From Bacteroidota bacterium (GTDB lineage: Bacteria; Bacteroidota; Ignavibacteria; UBA10030; UBA8401): DNA of 64,000 bases. Below the pieces are notes generated by a model. It was not told the DNA's origin. It saw only the letters and a program-made list of their open reading frames with translations, and ran no database searches. The position numbers and the translations under genes are program-made. The DNA lies in contig JAJYOK010000009.1 in the NCBI GenBank assembly GCA_021796215.1, positions 1 through 64,000 of the forward strand, in the 5' to 3' direction. This document shows positions 62,192 through 64,000 of the stretch, one piece after another (positions within the stretch are counted from its first letter, which is position 1; the number at the start of each line of letters is the position of its first letter).

Positions 62192-63106
62192 GTGAAGGAG
62201 AAACCAATTATTATTCTGAATGGTGGCTCTGTGTTTCGAATACTTGAAAAGAATGATCTTGCGGCAAAAGTGTACCGCTATGTTATCGAAGCGCCCGATG
62301 TAGCAAAGAAAGCGAAAGCCGGACAGTTTGTGATTCTTCGTCTGTATAACGACGGCGAGCGTATTCCGATTACACTGGCGGACTGGAATGCTGCGAAGGG
62401 AACAATCACGCTGTACGTGCAGGCGGTCGGCAAAACGACAATCATGATGAGCATGATGAAAGCGGGTGATTCGCTGGCGGATGTTGTAGGACCGCTCGGC
62501 ATTCCAAGTCACGTAGAGAAAGGTCAGCCGCAGGCTGAAAAAACCTTTGTCGCTGTTGGCGGCGGATTCGGTATCGCGGCAATTCATCCGATCGTACGCG
62601 CGCATAAGCTTATCGGCAATAAAACAATTTCTATCATCGGCGCGAGAACGAAAGAGCTGATGATCATGGAAAATGAAATGCGCGCAATTTCCGACGACGT
62701 GCGCATTGCAACGGATGACGGAAGTTACGGCACAAAAGGATTTGTCACGACAATTCTGAAATCAATGCTCGAGAATCATGAGCCGATGGATGTCGTGCTC
62801 GCCATTGGACCTGTGGTGATGATGAAAGCTGTTACAGACCTCACACGGCCGTACGGCGTGCAAACGCTCGTCAGCTTGAATCCGATTATGATGGACGGAA
62901 CGGGAATGTGCGGTGCGTGCCGCGTTGTTGTTGGAGACAAACTGCAATTCGCCTGCGTTGACGGTCCGGAATTCGATGCACATCAGGTTGATTTTGCGCT
63001 GCTTGTTGCACGCCAGAAGATGTACTCGCCGCAGGAAAAAATCTCAATGGAATTGTTCAACAAGATTTGTGAAGCGCAGGAGCACCGTGAAACGGCTGCA
63101 TGGTAG
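62192..63106 (+). CDS. nfnA: NfnA-type ferredoxin-NADP reductase subunit (NAD-binding FAD/[2Fe-2S] protein)
   Basis: Alpha subunit of the electron-bifurcating NADH-dependent ferredoxin:NADP oxidoreductase, also called sulfide dehydrogenase subunit beta (SudB), related to PyrK. About 290-304 residues: FAD domain (FRILEKNDLAAKVYRYVIEA, AGQFVILRLYNDGERIPITL), NAD-binding domain (VGGGFGIAAIHPIVRAHKLI) and the C-terminal [2Fe-2S] cysteines in GTGMCGACRVVVGDKLQFAC. The start is uncertain: GTG at 62192 gives an atypical extra segment, while GTG at 62228 gives VFRILEK, matching the usual family start. The partner gene follows 83 bases downstream. Confidence 0.9.
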   Translation: MKEKPIIILNGGSVFRILEKNDLAAKVYRYVIEAPDVAKKAKAGQFVILRLYNDGERIPITLADWNAAKGTITLYVQAVGKTTIMMSMMKAGDSLADVVGPLGIPSHVEKGQPQAEKTFVAVGGGFGIAAIHPIVRAHKLIGNKTISIIGARTKELMIMENEMRAISDDVRIATDDGSYGTKGFVTTILKSMLENHEPMDVVLAIGPVVMMKAVTDLTRPYGVQTLVSLNPIMMDGTGMCGACRVVVGDKLQFACVDGPEFDAHQVDFALLVARQKMYSPQEKISMELFNKICEAQEHRETAAW

Positions 63107-63110
63107 AATA

Positions 63111-63155
63111 GTTCAAAGTTCCACAACCTTAAACTATAGACCTGGAACTTGAAAC
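63111..63155. repeat. Inverted repeat between nfnA and nfnB
   Basis: GTTCAAAGTTCCA (63111-63123) pairs with TGGAACTTGAAAC (63143-63155) with one bulged base. It lies between two genes that should be co-transcribed. No U-run, so more likely an RNA-processing hairpin or a dispersed repeat. Confidence 0.45.
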
Positions 63156-63189
63156 TGACCTTGAACCCTTAATCCGGAACATTTTTTTA

Positions 63190-64000
63190 ATGGACACTGT
63201 AACTCAAACTTCAGCCAAACCAAAGCTTTCCAACAAAGAGCGGATGAAAATCCCGCGCCATCCGATGCCGGAACAAAATCCGCTGGAGCGCGCGCGGAAT
63301 TTTTTCGAAGTGCCGCTCGGCTACACTCCCGAAATGGCAATGGAAGAGGCGGAGCGCTGCCTGCTCTGCAAAAAAGCGAAATGCGTTGAAGGCTGTCCGG
63401 TCAACGTGCAGATCCCCAATTTTATAGAACACGTCGCGGCGGGAAATTTTTCGCTAGCTGCTCAGGCGTTGAAACAAATGAATGCACTTCCTGCTGTTTG
63501 CGGAAGAGTGTGCCCGCAGGAAGATCAGTGCGAATCTCTCTGTGTTGTCGGAGCGAAGGTGGAGCCGGTTGCAGTCGGAAGGCTGGAGCGGTTTGTGGCA
63601 GATTGGGAGCGCGCAAACGGAGAGATGGCAATTCCGGAAATACCGCCGCCGACCGGAAAGAAAGTCGCCATCATCGGCGCGGGCCCGGCAGGATTAACCT
63701 GCGCGGGCGATTTGGCGAAGTGCGGCCATGCGGTAACGATTTTCGAAGCGCTGCACAAACCGGGAGGCGTGCTCGTGTACGGCATTCCTGAATTCCGTTT
63801 GCCGAAACAAATTGTCGAAGCGGAAGTGCAGTATCTTGAAAAGCTCGGCGTGCAGATCAAATGCGATTTTGTTGTCGGAATGACGCGCACGATTGATGAG
63901 CTGATGAATGAAGACGGTTACGATGCGGTGTTCATTGGAACAGGCGCGGGACTGCCGTACTTTATGGGACTTCCGGGAGAAAATCTGAACGGCGTTTATT
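63190..64000 (+). CDS. nfnB: NfnB / GltD-like NADPH-dependent flavoprotein subunit (3' end outside window)
   Basis: The first 270 residues of a protein related to the small subunit of glutamate synthase, which as partner of NfnA is the beta subunit of the bifurcating transhydrogenase (or glutamate synthase homotetrameric type, GltA). The open frame runs from ATG 63190 to the window edge with no stop. The N-terminal Fe-S domain has AERCLLCKKAKCVEGCPVNV and CGRVCPQEDQCESLC, which bind two [4Fe-4S] clusters. The FAD domain begins at KKVAIIGAGPAGLTCAGDLA (about 157-176). GGVLVYGIPEFRLPKQIV follows. It is cut by the window end, not by a mutation. Confidence 0.93.
   Translation, partial: MDTVTQTSAKPKLSNKERMKIPRHPMPEQNPLERARNFFEVPLGYTPEMAMEEAERCLLCKKAKCVEGCPVNVQIPNFIEHVAAGNFSLAAQALKQMNALPAVCGRVCPQEDQCESLCVVGAKVEPVAVGRLERFVADWERANGEMAIPEIPPPTGKKVAIIGAGPAGLTCAGDLAKCGHAVTIFEALHKPGGVLVYGIPEFRLPKQIVEAEVQYLEKLGVQIKCDFVVGMTRTIDELMNEDGYDAVFIGTGAGLPYFMGLPGENLNGVY

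Noticed and set aside
63190-64000. Missing stop in the last gene
   Set aside because: The frame is open to the window edge with intact domains, so it is simply cut by the window.

Overview
The window is about 64 kb of ordinary, gene-dense bacterial chromosome. It holds about 57 protein genes, most with clear homology. I see no rRNA, tRNA, CRISPR array, prophage or intact insertion sequence. A type IX secretion C-terminal signal with an NYPNPFNP motif, the short Bacteroidota/Chlorobi-type omega subunit, the yicC-gmk-rpoZ-coaBC order, a DUF5916 outer-membrane protein and DUF4097 proteins all point to the Fibrobacterota-Chlorobiota-Bacteroidota group. Class Ignavibacteria or a close relative is the best guess (inference). 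An NfnAB-type transhydrogenase and acetate kinase suggest a fermentative or facultatively anaerobic life.

Layout. 0-4.6 kb: 3' part of typA, an aldo/keto reductase, a divergent short Rho paralogue and a HEAT-like protein. 4.6-10.4 kb (minus): DUF1634 and TauE/SafE, polysaccharide deacetylase with HtrA, GNAT and anmK. 10.4-19.2 kb: nfo on plus, then a long minus-strand run of yicC, gmk, rpoZ, coaBC, family-4 uracil-DNA glycosylase, a B12-binding radical SAM gene broken by one frameshift, dnaB and DUF1460. 19.2-19.4 kb: a divergent intergenic region with several DnaA-box-like sites. 19.4-24.8 kb: an RqcH/NFACT gene and two unusual two-component proteins that look complementary; one keeps the phospho-accepting histidine but has no ATPase domain, the other keeps the ATPase domain but has lost the histidine. 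24.8-28.0 kb: tandem PAP2 phosphatases, RidA, Tag. 28.1-35.5 kb: a TetR-regulated EmrA/EmrB/TolC efflux set, a fatty acid hydroxylase and a two-gene ABC exporter. 35.5-43.6 kb: dienelactone hydrolase, aldo/keto reductase, an mscS-otsAB-treT osmoprotection cluster on minus, and ackA. 43.7-51.8 kb: DUF1272, an SPFH protein, an M16 peptidase pair, a ClC transporter with CBS domains and a methyltransferase. 51.8-54.2 kb: an accessory patch with a strong promoter, a CCTTA pentamer repeat, a surface lipoprotein, an orphan T9SS tail and decayed mobile DNA. 55.0-62.0 kb: an ECF sigma / HEAT-repeat anti-sigma / DUF4097 operon, a DUF5916 protein and a second DUF4097 protein. 62.2-64 kb: nfnA and the 5' part of nfnB.

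Several families of short palindromic repeats are scattered between genes: TGGATT hairpins, GTCATTCCC hairpins and ACATTTATGT hairpins. One TGGATT element lies inside the N-terminal coding region of a DUF4097 gene. No single large new system such as a defence island or biosynthetic cluster is evident. The strongest leads are the complementary kinase pair, the DnaA-box cluster, the Rho paralogue, the pentamer repeat in the lipoprotein leader, and the repeat that has become coding sequence.
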